From Fasciola hepatica (Eukaryota > Platyhelminthes > Trematoda > Plagiorchiida > Fasciolidae), in assembly GCA_948099385.1 (NCBI GenBank), contig CANUEZ040000108.1, forward strand, positions 1,126,001 through 1,190,000: a stretch of DNA of 64,000 nucleotides. The letters run 5' to 3'. The notes beneath the pieces are model-generated. The model was not told the DNA's origin and ran no database searches. It saw nothing but the letters and a program-made list of their open reading frames with translations. Shown one piece after another: positions 27,289-39,120 of this stretch (position 1 is the stretch's first letter; each line of letters opens with the position of its first letter). A program made the translations under genes and the position numbers.

Positions 27289-27362
27289 ACTCGAAATTTT
27301 GGAAAATTTTATGCGATCTACAAACTGCTTACTGAAATTTCGACTCCATTTATCAACCTCAG
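27289..27362 (+). CDS. TLC-domain protein exon 5 (STPF motif)
   Basis: The exon follows the acceptor CATTCTATTTCAG (27288) and starts in phase 0, matching the end of exon 4. It encodes NFGKFYAIYKLLTEISTPFINL and leaves AG before the donor GTAGGT at 27363. ISTPF.NL followed by Arg-Trp-Phe-Leu from exon 6 is a signature block of TLCD4-like proteins. The 27 residues between the His-His of exon 4 and ISTPF equal the family spacing. The frame stays open well upstream of 27289, but that part shows no similarity and includes the polypyrimidine tract. Confidence 0.8.
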
Positions 27363-29250
27363 GTAGGTCTTCAAGTTTCATGACAGACACCAACATGACT
27401 ATTTTTTGCCGTAAATAGTAAACGGCTGTAAAGTTTATTTGTTAGTCGTTTGGTAGAGAGAAATTATTTTGCAGTTTTTCCTTCAGGCTATGATTTTCAC
27501 TTACGGGACGAATTTCTAGTTCTCTTCGATAGTGTGAGCCATTACAGAAAATAAATGTGGTAACAGGCGAGTTGCACTGTGCCCTTGTATGGCCATTTTC
27601 ATGGTCCCATTTGGATGAAACTGGCCTTTGGTAATTTTGAGGACCTGACAATTGAATCTTCCCGGTGAGAGCATTTTTAGTGGTTCACTCTATCTTCCGG
27701 TCTATATCCACTTATTCAAGTCATCTATTCAAATGTTATGAAGACCACGAAAAATGCCCGAATTGACCCTAATGATGAACTGCTTGCCGATGGAAATAAT
27801 CGTCTGATGGGAATTTTGCTTAATTCCTGCAGAGTTAAGGAAGTTGAATTCATTAGGGATTGTACGTAAACTATCTCACTAAAATTTTGTACTTTAAAAA
27901 GAAAACTGTTTCTAGGATCGTTTATTTTCAGTTGCATAGACTCACGGCAACTCTTCGTTAGACCTTGGAAGATGAAGCTAATCCTAGAATCGTTGACATA
28001 TGCAAATCTCTTGCCAGTATAACCAGACAATGCACATTTTCACACGATCAATGTTTTCGTCGTGATTTCGGATATACGTGATATTCATAGATCATCATCA
28101 TTATTATTCGTCATTCATTCATTGAATTTCGAAAACCCTAATTGATGAAAAGTAATTCCGAATACCGAAAACGGTGGAACTAGTTGCAGTATTAGTACAA
28201 CTCCTGCACCCAGATGCTTTCATTTGACTTCTGATGAAACATTTGCAGCTCAAGCTAAAAGTTTCGTAACTATAAGTGTGTTAATCTATTTCTACGTCGA
28301 ATTCACGTAAACAGTCTGCTACTCCAAGCTGCACAGTATTCATTGGCATAGAGATATTCTTTGTACTCTCGTATCTTTTCAAACATAAAAAATTGGAGAA
28401 ATGATGTTCAGGAAGGCTACTTGAAGTCAACACTGTTTGACCGCTCAAACAGAACAACATACTCAGTCTTCAGAGTTGTTAAAGTGAGTACACTCAATCA
28501 TAATCTCAGAAGCAACCGCTGTCAAACAAAACCTGCTTTACCTATAGTTCCTCCAACTGAACTACAACCAGGTCATTTTCGAGTAAAAACTGATCTAGTA
28601 AGAATCACGCTGACGCCTCTGTCGGTTCCGTTTTGGCAATGAATTAGGACCCTCAGTGATTTTCCTTCCGACTGAGTTCCATTTTGGTTGTCCAGTAAAG
28701 AAGCAATCGTAGCGTACTCGTGTAGCAGCACTCTCTATTCGAGACCGGTACCAGTCGGTTGAATCGTTGACATAAAGCTATCCCCAACTAAGCGAATCAT
28801 GTTTCAGCTTCATCTACAGTCCTTTGTATGCTCCGTTGATAAACGATAATTGCTGTGTTCAGAAGTGAGCAAGCTCACTAAAAGAGTACCTGCATTTTTA
28901 TCAGCAGACACAGAAACTACGGGGGGTTTGACAGGATGTAGACCAATAGGTGGCAGTTATTAAGTAGTTGAGTGAGTTTTGCGTGATTGGTTACTGCGTC
29001 AGTTTATTTTAAGTCGCACATGATCGTGGTGCTTGAACACTCGTGTCATATGCTTTCGGAGACATTGTGTCCATACGTTTACATACTACTCATCATCAAT
29101 ACGAGAGCTTGCACATGCAGCCTGATTGTTCGTTGGGTTAGTCGTGACCCGGACACGAATAACTAGCGGAAATCACGGTGGTGATTCATTTTCGGACTCT
29201 TCAATGAAGAGTACCCATTCACATTCCAGACGATTCAAATTAGATTCTAG

Positions 29251-29253
<3 letters not shown>

Positions 29254-29317
<64 letters not shown>
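29254..29317. repeat. (AT)n microsatellite
   Basis: A perfect alternating AT tract of 64 bp. ORFs reading Tyr-Ile repeats across it are artefacts. Confidence 0.97.
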
Positions 29318-29321
<4 letters not shown>

Positions 29322-30039
29322 CTGGCCCCAGAACAAGCGTAGTGTCAACGCAAAAACAACAGAAAGAAATTAAAAAGTGGAGGGGGGGGGGTATTAAGAA
29401 TCATGGGGAGAAGATCGAATAGGGTTGCTGTTAAGGTGGTGAATTTAAGATCATATCTAGGATAATACTGAAGAAAAATAAACACAGAACGTAATTCAGC
29501 GAATGATTTGGAATCGGGTTCAATACGAAAACCGTGACCATAAACCAAATAACCTAAATAAAAGAACTCAGACTTACCGAAAACAGTTACCAGGGTTGAT
29601 TGCTACATTACGTATAAGAAATTTTCACAGCAACAAAGGCAAGCAATAATCATGCACATCTTTGGAGGGAGCATTGACAATAATGTCTTCTTGGTCAGCA
29701 CAAATACCTCCAAGGTTAAAGATGAGGGTATTAATAAACCTGACGAATAGTTAGGGAAGCACTAGGACCAAAAGGCAGAGAATTGTGGTGATACGAACTA
29801 AACTGCTTATCAACGTCAGAAAGTAAGACGTAGGCGAACGTATGTTTTTGGTGATTTTATTCTCAATCCAATAACAGCCAAATTTACGTGGAAAAAGTAA
29901 GGGGAAAAAAGAACATTTAGTCAGTTAATCAATCAGTCAGTCAGTCAATCGACTGGTTAGCCGGTTAAATAATAGATGAACAGGAGACATGGTAAAATTA
30001 CGTGTCGTCCTCAGAGACCTGGATAGGCGTCACACTCGA

Positions 30040-30140
30040 GAATGACGTCATCGACCTTCGGCCACAGAAGTTCAAGTGCTTGGACCAGCTTCTTTTGTGA
30101 ACAAAGCTTCGGTTGTAGTAGCCAGATTCTGACTGCCTCG
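30040..30140 (-). pseudogene. Penelope-like element, C-terminal end fragment
   Basis: The minus strand encodes VEAVRIWLLQPKLCSQKK followed by VQALELLWPK. This matches the conserved tail after the endonuclease in Penelope-like elements, which has AEA..IR...P.LC.QKR and then a VQ.L.L.WP block. It belongs downstream of the endonuclease part at 31425-31860 but is separated from it by about 1.3 kb of unrelated repeat-rich DNA. There is no intact open frame linking them. Confidence 0.7.
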
Positions 30141-31424
30141 ACCGTCGCCAATGTCCTTGTTGTGTTCGTAGTTAGTAGTAGAACACCTAATGTTGGCACT
30201 GCATTTATTTGTAGAATGTGAACTCAAAACCCGGTCTTAGTCGGCAAGCAAGGGGCCAACTAGTAAGTAAGTACGCAATTATCAGAGAAACGTCACTGGC
30301 CTAAGTTCTGTTCATGAGCTAGCGTACATTCGCGTAGCTTCAAGCAGGATTAAACGATAGGTAGCTGAATCGATCACTCAACAAATACAACATGATAGAA
30401 CATCAAAAGGTGTCTGCCAATATGCAAGGGGGGTGATCGATTTTCCATGCATCATGCGTGACTGTTCAATCAGGACACAACATCACCTCTCCCTACCTGG
30501 AGAAATAAATCCATGCTGCTCAAAGTGGGACGTATTTTTATTGTTATTCGGAATATAGATGGGTTTTGCTTGAGGTGTCTGTGACTTTGACCAAACAAAA
30601 CATCTACTCTCCCTCCCTGAAGAAGGAAGTCTATGGCGTATTTTGGTGGTAATGCTAGTGTTGCCGGTGACTGTACTATGAACATTAGCAATGCCAGTAG
30701 CAACAATCGAATCAGTGTCTAAAATATTAGTATCCTCATCAACCGTAGTCGAAGTGGTCGTGACAGGAACTATGGTCGCATTCGCAGTAGAAGTAGTTAT
30801 AGTTGCAGCATTAGTCTTTCATAGCCGCACTCGTAGAAGCATCAATAGAAGTAGTCGTATTCGTAGCAGTAGTAGTAACAGGAATTGGGGTCACAGCTGT
30901 ATTTGAAATAACAGCAGTAGTTGTTGTACGAATGTGATTACATGAAATACTGAATACGCCAGCTCCAGTGTAGTGGAGGATGAAAGTAGAACATAAAAGA
31001 TCAAGAATGGCGGTAAATTAGGTAAAACGACGGACGCGAAGAAAAAACTTCATCGACAAGATACTTTTTGGAAACTGAAATGTGCCGTCAGCAGAAGTAA
31101 ATGTAGTATTTGTCACCGTAGTAGTACTGGTAGCAACATCATTCACGGTAGCAGTTGTAGCCGCAGTAGCACTGGTATTATCAACATCAGCAACAGTAGT
31201 AGTTGCAGTAGTAGTCATTGTGGTGACAGTATGGTAGTAATCACGGTAATAGCAGTGTGGAAGCAGCAGTCGTAGTATTAGCAGTACGCATGTAATGTAA
31301 CGTGAAAAAGTGTTTCAGCCAGAGTCGGTAGAATCGAGGATGTAAACAGGACATACACGAGAAGAGTGGTAGAAAATTGGACTAAGCATTCATCGAAATT
31401 TAAAAAAAACCACCAACGAAAAAC
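30141..31424. repeat. decayed tandem array inside the Penelope-like element
   Basis: This block is built of degenerate GTA/GCA triplets (about 30690-30925 and 31085-31282) alternating with a non-triplet module. The module is recognisably similar at about 30926-31080 and 31283-31430, each beginning GTACG.ATG and ending with an AACTTC motif, giving a period near 357 bp. A further duplicated module, ACATC..CTCTCCCT.CCTG, occurs at about 30480 and 30597. Frames across it encode Thr/Ala/Val-rich strings and are not believed to be genes. Confidence 0.6.
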
Positions 31425-32150
31425 TTCCCAGAAGTTCAAATATGGCGCCTCGGTCCTATATCTGACTGGCTTTGACTCATTCGGTTGGACCTCGTATGGT
31501 ATACTGAAAGACGTAACCGGACCAATCTTACGGTCTCTGTCTAACAGATGAGCGAGGGCAGATTTTGATACAGTTCCTCTTCCCCCACATTGAAACCGAC
31601 GTGGTGGGCGCTCTTTAATGTGTTTGGATAAATGCCTTGTCGTTCGACCCAAATAAGCGGCACCACAGGTGCACCTGAATTGATGAATGATCATCGAAGA
31701 GGTCAAGAAAGGCAATTTATTCTTGTTTTCGCTTTTTATGTTGGTCGATGTCCAGAATAAGCATCTGAGCTTGGCAGCATGGAATGTGGCTTTACACGTG
31801 GCAGATAAAACCCTTCTAGCTTTCTCGGCAGCCACGTCCCCTTGTAAGGGAGTTTGTGGAACGGGGTCTTCTGTTCCACCTGTGATATCCTTTCTGGCTA
31901 TGTTCGGTACTTTATATTCAGTTCAATGAGTCTGTCGGGGTAGCCGTTTTCAGACAGGATTTTGCGAACCGCTCCTAACTCAGCCTCTAGTGTATCATCT
32001 GACCATATACGAGAAGCTCTGGACACTAAGCATTTTATTACCTTCAGCTTCTGGCAGATTAGAACAAAGCTGTGGCAGTTTGGGTACTGCCCATTCCATG
32101 TTATTTTCTTGTGAACTCTTCTTTGCCTAGAATCGCCCAGACGTCATAAC
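31425..32150 (-). pseudogene. Penelope-like element, late RT region and GIY-YIG endonuclease
   Basis: Reading down the minus strand from about 32150, three blocks appear in order. The first is RRVHKKITWNGQY..CHSFV followed by a helical block ending NGYPDRLIEL, the conserved region after the reverse transcriptase of Penelope-like elements. The second is a stop and frameshift around 31850-31890. The third is a GIY-YIG-type endonuclease with CTCGAAYLGRTTRHL (Tyr codon at 31653-31655). The order and motifs are those of endonuclease-bearing Penelope elements, which retrotranspose using a telomerase-like RT. Stops and a shift show that it is dead. The RT core is not seen upstream, so the copy is 5'-truncated. 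Confidence 0.8.
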
Positions 32151-32576
32151 GGTAGTTAGTTCGCGGAACTGCACTTCAGAAGAAATATGTAGGAATAGAT
32201 CTTTATTGCTAAGTTTCGGAAATATACATCGAACGTTTTCAGGTTCTACAATGGACTAGACTTTCAGCAATCAGTTCAATGTATTACGATAATAACCACC
32301 GGATGTGGGAGTATTCCCTTCGCATCTTAATTCACGCATAATCGGCGTGGCTCGGGAGGAACTACTCGGTTTCGATGATCTTTGGAAGACCAAACATTCT
32401 AACACCTTTCTCGAGGGTTCATTAGATCTTAGGTGAATAATGACCTTATTATATTATAATACATTTACACTGGCTTGAAGTCAATATTGGTTTCAACGCA
32501 GCAAAAACAAATTACAAACTAGGAGAAGGTAGGTATACTGCCGTAAAACATATTATTAGTGAGAGGAAAGAAATGA

Positions 32577-33450
32577 CGTTTGTCGGAATGACATTTTTGG
32601 GATAACGAGGCACAACAGTTCGACAGACAGACAAACCGCACAGCTTTCGCATCAATGACTTCTATTCTCAACCATGTCCCTCAATGTTTCTAACCAAAAA
32701 CAGTCCTCGTCCCTGGGACCCCAACCAGGGAGGCGGGATTCGCCAACCAGTCCAATGCAGATGCTTCCTTCCTTATATCTCCACGCTAAACCACGACCTG
32801 ACCACCTCGCCACTTCTTCCAGTCTTCTCCAGTACGTGCAAATGTAACGTGGAATGGTAGACGATGGACAGGTGTTCTTAAAACATGGCCGAGCAACCGG
32901 AAACCGTTTAGAGTGACCACTTCGTTCAGAGGACGGATATCCGTGCTTAACACACAGCGGCACATCTCGCAATTACTCACTCGATGTTCCCACCAGACAA
33001 AAGCTCAAGCTTTGAAGATATCCGTTGTCAAACACAAAAAGACGCCGAGCATCCTTTAACGTGAACTGGCCAGATCTCGCGACCGTAGGGTAAAATACTA
33101 GGAACCGCGCTGACGTAAACCCGTACCTAAAAGAGAGCCGGATGTCACGGTGATACCACAAGTGTCGCAGGTATGCGGAAACCACTCTAGCTCTCGCTAT
33201 TGGTGAACTGATCTCCTCCCCAGCACTCCCTCTCGCTGGTATCAAGCTCTCAAGGTACTTTAAGTTGTCGATTAATTCAAGCTGATAGCCATAAATGGTG
33301 AGTGCAGGCACAGACTCCTGCCAATCTTGCAAAAGAAGTTTGCTCTTGGAAGGCGCAAAGTGTTTTCCACATCTGGCTACCTCAATCGCCAAGTTGTTCA
33401 AAGCTTGTTGTATTGCCCTTGTTGTATTGCCCAAAATAGGCGATATCATC
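32577..33450 (-). pseudogene. LINE family A copy 1, RT C-terminal part and 3' end
   Basis: The minus strand encodes the end of an APE-type non-LTR retrotransposon ORF. In order these are a degenerate catalytic box (FDDIA, near 33450), FAPSK.KLLLQDW, an SLI...G..GEEIS block, LRHLWYHRDIRLSFR, the DARRLFVFD..YL block, a short RWLGHVLR-like segment in another frame, and GWGPRD...WLETLRDM. These are standard landmarks of the LINEs abundant in flatworm genomes, which act by target-primed reverse transcription. The frame changes at about 32970 and 33450. The 3' end near 32577 is shared with the second copy at 62713. Confidence 0.88.
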
Positions 33451-33563
33451 GAAATATTTCAAGTTGAGAATTCTGTTTCCTGACCGTAGGCCTTTACTCG
33501 ACCTGAGGTGTGAGGATAAAGCTCTTCCAGGACTGATACGTACTCCTCAGGCACTGCATTTCT

Positions 33564-33991
33564 CATATATCCCGCAATCACTTGCCACAAGTGTGTGGGA
33601 TTGTTGAATCTTTGTTTGGTTGTCTGTTCTTTGACCCCATCCTGTGGAGAAGACCTGATTTGGTGGGAGGCATTCGCCTGGAGTTAACTGGTCAGGTACC
33701 GTTTCTCCATGTGGATCTGTCGGGCGTTTCTGGCTATCATAGAGGACGACATCTGAACAAGCTTAAGTTGGTGGTTCGGATCAGCTCGAACGGGAGCGGG
33801 GTGGGGCGATGGTGACACATACGCCTTCGAGATGGAAGGGCCCGGGTTCAAACTCCGGTTGTGGCGGAGGATATGCACTACTGACAAGCTCTAACAAGAG
33901 CAAAACTCGAGTCTGGAGCTTCCGAGTGCAGGTTGGTTGGATGACCTGAGGTTTGTGCGTGGAACGTGGAGTCCGAAGGACAGTCAACCAA
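33564..33991 (+). mobile_element. SINE inserted in LINE A, with 11-bp target duplication
   Basis: A 428-bp insert interrupts LINE A between two copies of ACTGCATTTCT (33553-33563 and 33992-34002). The other LINE A copy has the uninterrupted site near 63826. The 3' half (from about 33800) is tRNA-derived, with a B-box GGTTCAAACTCC near 33845 and a shared SINE tail ending GTCCGAAGGACAGTCAACCAA-like sequence. The first 235 bp or so are a separate module not found in the other SINE copies of this window. The element is on the plus strand, opposite to the LINE. Confidence 0.85.
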
Positions 33992-34002
33992 ACTGCATTT
34001 CT

Positions 34003-34900
34003 TGACAAATAATTCTATAGTGCAGTACCATCGGCAGAATTGAAGGCTGCGGAAATGTCTAGGATAAAGTTTATTGTTGGTCTTTGGAAAATGTGATGAT
34101 GCTCTAGTTGCTTTTGAAGGGAGAAGATTTGACCAAGGCATCCATGGCCGGTAAGAAACTTAGCCTGTTCCTCTCGCATCCTGTATAACCTGGCTGCTTT
34201 GACACTACTGAAATAAGGTTTACTCCCCCTTGAATAGCGTAGTCACTGCTCGAGCCCTTCATAAAGACGGGGACAACGATCGATCCCTCACAAAGAAGGA
34301 ACTTTCTCCGAGTGCCGGATCTTGCAGAACGAAACCTTAAGTTCTCTAGATGGGCTCATTCCGTCATCTTTCATTGGAGGCCTGGGAGTTCGGCACTTTA
34401 TGATGTCCTAGGGCTTGAACATCCGTGTGGATCTCCTCCTCAGAAGACGGATCTGTCGAAACAGACCACAGGACATTTACCGGAACAGCTGTGAGAGGGG
34501 GTGGAACTATAGGCCAGTTATACTGTGCATTAAAGTGCTCTGGCCAGTGTGCAAGACTTCGTTGCACAGTGTGAATAAGCAAACCGTCAGCTTTGAAGAT
34601 CGTTTTACTCACATCCAAGGGCTTTCTACTGGTGACTCGAATGAGGTCAAACAGCTTGCAGGAATTTCCCACAGTGGCAGCATGTTCCACTTTGAATGCT
34701 TCTTAAGACCACCAGACTTTGCAATCCTTACGAAGACTTGCGTTGGGTTCACATCTCGTTGTGAGCCGTGCCGCATTATGCTCATTACCAACCGGGATAG
34801 CCTAGTCTGAAACAAAAAGGCGTAGAGACTCAGCAGACATCCAGGGCCTAACGACAGGACGAGTCAGGGCAAAACTCACTCCGCCAGCAGAATACAAAGC
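34003..34900 (-). pseudogene. LINE family A copy 1, RT N-terminal and middle part
   Basis: Minus-strand frames give GNSCKLFDLIR, a PLDVSKTIF.ADG.LIH block and HWPEHFNAQYNWP, the conserved start of the reverse-transcriptase region in this LINE group. Farther down (34003-34140) the DNA still matches the LINE A copy at the end of the window. Several frame changes and stops are present. The part that should hold motif A of the RT active site cannot be read in one frame. Confidence 0.75.
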
Positions 34901-35099
34901 ACTTTCAATAAGCGGTCAGTGGCGGTCGATGTCATCGGGTGGCGTTGACCCTAGCTTTTCAGCTAGAACGTTTCGGAAAGTTGAGTGGCAAGACGAATCG
35001 GACAGCATATCGTAGTCTAACCGCTGATGCGTCGTATGTTTGGCACGTCCACCGAAGCACATGAACAGCAGAGTGTAGACTACCGCGTGGTTGGAGTCA

Positions 35100-35850
35100 A
35101 GGAGAGTGCTTCAGTACGACCGGCATTTTCATATGCAGCCCCACCATTTGTAGCTAATTGTAACGTGGTCTATCTCTGTCCACTGTTGACTCAAAGAGAG
35201 CAGATTCCAAGTGGCGGGCCGCCGTTTGGAAGGTCTGAAGTTCGTACTGGCGAGAAACAGGCGGTGATCTGAACGCAGAATCACCAACTGTTCTCCACTT
35301 TACTGAACGACAGGAATCAAGATCAGAAGGACCTCCAAAATGCACCTTGGTCAAAGATAGACGACCGACAATAGTACTCGTGTCTGCAGCTAAAATTTAA
35401 ACATAACCCCGTTTTGCTTCACGAAGGAGGTCGTGTAAATTTTGGTGGAAGCTACCTTTGATAGCATCTGGACTGCAATCTGTAGGAGCATAAGCCGAGA
35501 TGACAAACAAATTACGTATGTCGGGAAAGCGTTTATTTACATTGCGCAAACCTCTAAGTCTCACTGCTCACAACCGATTTTCGACTGAGAGTTACGCCTA
35601 CGCCAGCGAGGCCGACAGCCACAGCCTCAGGGTCCCCAGAAAAAAGCAACTGGAACTTTGCAGAAGGATTGGACGGGGGCATCGACCGAACGACCGAGTT
35701 GGAGTCTTGGATGCTAGTCTCCTGAATACCACACACGTCGATGGCAAGGGTCTCCAGCGTACGGGCTAAACACGCCTGTTGTTCTATACGCACCAGCATT
35801 TGCACATTAAAAGTGACCAGTTTAAAAGGATGCCTGGGGCGACGAAGAGC
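35100..35850 (-). pseudogene. LINE family A copy 1, APE-type endonuclease
   Basis: Starting near 35850 the minus strand reads LVTFNVQML, then QQACLARTLETLAIDVCG, IQETSIQD, FSGDPEAVAVGLAGVG and, after a break, FVISAYAPTDCS and REAKRGYV. This is the apurinic-type endonuclease of non-LTR retrotransposons, the nuclease that nicks the target site. The catalytic Glu block (QETS) is still recognisable. The GDFN box has changed to AADTS, and there are stops at about 35400. The 5' end of the element therefore lies close to 35850-35950. Confidence 0.8.
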
Positions 35851-38403
35851 GTCAGCTTGCGAAAGCGGTTTCGGTGAGAAAAATCACCGTGTGCGTAAGT
35901 TGTTAGAGCATTAGTGCGAGTAGGTCTTCTGAAGGCGTAACAAACATTTCGTAATAATATCATCATTTGGATTGTTATTAACGTAGTGAGCTATTGTACT
36001 TCTCCGTGGCCCATTCCAGAGAAGCAATGAGACGACAATCTGCTCAGGCAAGAGGTAACGTGATCACGTGTACGTGATCGGTAATTTTTAACTGGAACTT
36101 TGTAAAGGCACCACATTGTATCAGTCGAAATGTTCGAGATTGCTCTAAACGAAATTGCATTTCTGTATCGTCTTTAATGTTAGAGGGCCCACTAACACCG
36201 GCGGATTACCCCTACCCCCCCCCCCCAAACAAAAAAAAAAGACGCAGCACTTCCTCAAAGCGTTGTCAAAGTCAATAACTGTTCCGACCCTCTGTAATGC
36301 CTTTGGAGCATTGGAGTAAATTTGGCTCTCTAACCTGACAGTGAAAAGATCGGTAAAGAGCTACTTTTAACCAACACAAACTTTGTCTTGTCAACTGAAT
36401 TTCACGCATGTTTTCTCACTGAATGAAAATGTATAGCTATGATTCACTAAGTTCAAACATATCGAAGCTTAAGCATGTTAGACGTACTTTCAATCAAATG
36501 TTACAGACTAAAATGGCTCGGTTTAGTTGTAGGTGAATCAATCTCAGCTTTTCAATTAAACTCAAGTTCATTTCAAATTTTTCGCCTGTTTTTCCCGGAA
36601 TTTCAAATGTTCACTTCCCGTGGATCATGCTTGGTCTAACTGATGTGAAAGTCGCTGTTACTTCAAATGCACATAATATTTTGCAACATCCTTATTTGCG
36701 CTGGTTACCTAGGTCGGGTTCTCAGAAGAATCAGAAATGTTCCATACCTAGTCAATTGTTGCGCAGGAAAAAACGATGTAGTTTTCTGTTTGTTTATTTC
36801 GTTACTGTTTGGCTGAACGACATATTTTCGCTAGGCTGAGAAAAAAGATACAACATCAACAACATTATTCCGCAGTCCTTATCTTTACGATTTTAGATGA
36901 TACTAACTATGTTGCATGTCACATGTGGGATCTCGTCTGTCTTACTGCATTAACGAAGCCTTATAACTAAGCGGGAGAAAACTTCTTGTCACTTTAAAGG
37001 AGGATCCATTTGATTGATGCAAAAGGCTTTACAAACCAGCAAGTATTTTTTATCAAGCGAGGGTTCAGTTTTTTTTTAATTTGCCGTAATTCAATTGAAT
37101 CACTTCAACGCTGATTCAGGACAGTCCCTAAATGACTGCAATTTTACAGACACATTGATTGTTGGACAATGTAAACCCACTACCTGCCGCACAGCTTCCG
37201 GAAAGCGGTAAACTGCCACCATGAACTAGAATAACAGACCTTCTCTCTATTGATTCAGATCATCTCCTATCACGATTTACGAATGGAGAATGGGTGCACA
37301 AGTATCAAATATAGACTTTCATTTTACAGAGGCAGAAGACTGAATAAATTCCTCATCTAGCTGCCTATACTTATTCACAAAACGGGGACTGAAAGAATCC
37401 CTAATGTGCACAAAAAAATAAATGCAGACTCCGTGTAGAGAATATTCCAAATAACTAGTTGTGATAATGTAAAAACATAAAATCTTTCTTTTAACGATTT
37501 GGCTGATCCATCTCAGTAAAACTTCCTCTATCTTATTCGATGGAGGGTGTAGGTAGTCCGTTTGCTTGTTTCTTCTAATACGGCGTTCATGTCACATCGT
37601 TAGGTGAGTTTGACGAATCCGAAGTTCGTAACCGTGTACTGACACAGTAGAGGTGTTGACGAAATTCCCCAGACATCGGAGTTTTTTGAAGTAATCAGTC
37701 TCCATCATGAATGGTTGCATCATTGAAAAATTCTCAAGTTACGTGGAATACATGCGATAAATTTTTCCCTACATACAGGGAATAAATTCGCAAAGTTTTT
37801 AAAATCATGACTTTTATCAGAAAAATGTGAAAAATAAATCGTTGAAGTTTTCAATGGCTTTGTTATCTTAACATCTGATAATAAATAAACAGGTTTTTCC
37901 ACGTCTTTAAGATGTACAGCTTCCTGTGAGTCATGACCTGGAGCATCATTCTACAGTAAGACAGATTTCCGAGAACAACTTGTGGTATGACTGACAGGGA
38001 ATTTTCTTCTTATGAGCATGCTGAATTCTACATTGTTCAGGAAATCTCTGATAACACCTCATCGACGAGGTTAATCACGTATTTTGCAGCCATTGCCAAA
38101 CGACGCGATGAGTTTTGCAACATCAGTTCACTAAATTGAGTTTCTTTGGAAATATTTTATACGGTAAACGTATTCGCGAGCCTTTATATCCAGAGTTCCT
38201 TCAAAATAAACCACTGGGCCAAACGATTACCCATGCAATTCGAATATATTTTCCATGGCAACATTTAGCCAACGTTGTTTTCCGTGATAATACCAGCTTT
38301 TGATCGGCAAAAGACTATAGCAGGTAACTTTTCTCCACATATGGTGGCAAAGCCACACGTGAATTTTCTATCAAGTCTCCTTCGGAATTGAATAGTTCCG
38401 TTC

Positions 38404-39120
38404 AGTTCAGTCAGCGATATTCATGCACTGGGTGCGGTGGTTTTGGTTGCTATCGCCTAGTGGTGATTTTAAAAGGAAATAATGGAGAAGAAAGACGTAT
38501 GAAAGGAGTAAAGGGCGAAAAACATTATAGGGATTTAAGTCGATGAAGAAAGTTTGTGAATGCAAGAGCGCCACTGATGGCGGCATCTAGCCATATCCCC
38601 CAACGTATCTAACCACCCAGGAAGTCTAGCACGCTCTACATGGCAGAGTTCACCAGTTAGGTTTTTCATACCTTTCTTCCATATCATGAACAGACCACCC
38701 TTACTCATCTTCCAACTGAGACCTGCCTCAGCAAACATAGCACACCGAGGGATCTTGTCAGGGGACATGCGTAGCACGTCCCAACCATCTTAGCCTGGTG
38801 AGCTTAAATGTTTCATCTAATGATTTGATCCTTGAACCTAAGACTTTTCACCGAACCTCAGCATTGCACACACGGTGTTCCCACCAGATTTGAGCAATGC
38901 TACGAAGACATCGATGTTCAAATACCCACAATCTTCGTGTGTCCTCGACCCGTAGTAGCCACGTCTCCGAATCATACAGAAGCACTGATTTCACTGTTGC
39001 AGCGTACACTCGACCCTTCACAAATAAACGAATGTCATGTCGACGCCACAGATGACTCCCATTGGCAAATACCAAACGAGCCTTCTGTATACCCAGAGAA
39101 ACCTCATCTGACATTCAAAC
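38404..39120 (-). pseudogene. LINE family B copy 1, RT C-terminal part and 3' UTR
   Basis: Minus-strand frames contain SDEVSLGIQKARLVFAN, LWRRHDIRLFVKGRVY, SVLLYDSETW, TRRLWVFEHRCLRSI and, in another frame, MLRMSPDKIPRCAMF through WLDTLGDMA..R.QW. These are the landmarks of the LINE C-terminal domain. The stretch 38404-38560 is the 3' UTR. It is shared with the copy at 50740-50880, including TATGAAAGGAGTAAA and a GATGAAGAAAGTTTGTG block, which defines a family distinct from LINE A. Confidence 0.87.

Noticed and set aside
29126..29422. ORFs of Tyr-Ile repeats across AT tracts (also at 48453-48677 and 53651-53848)
   Set aside because: They are translations of (AT)n microsatellites, not genes.
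29935..29960. CAGT-type repeats as a possible CRISPR or satellite
   Set aside because: Only a few imperfect 4-bp units with no spacer structure.
30691..31218. Thr/Ala/Val-rich and Ser-rich ORFs at 30691-30906 and 31018-31218
   Set aside because: They arise from degenerate GTA-type triplets read in phase. Both strands are open for the same reason.
34312..35272. Plus-strand ORFs at 34312-34810 and 35027-35272
   Set aside because: They are antisense to the RT and endonuclease of LINE A.
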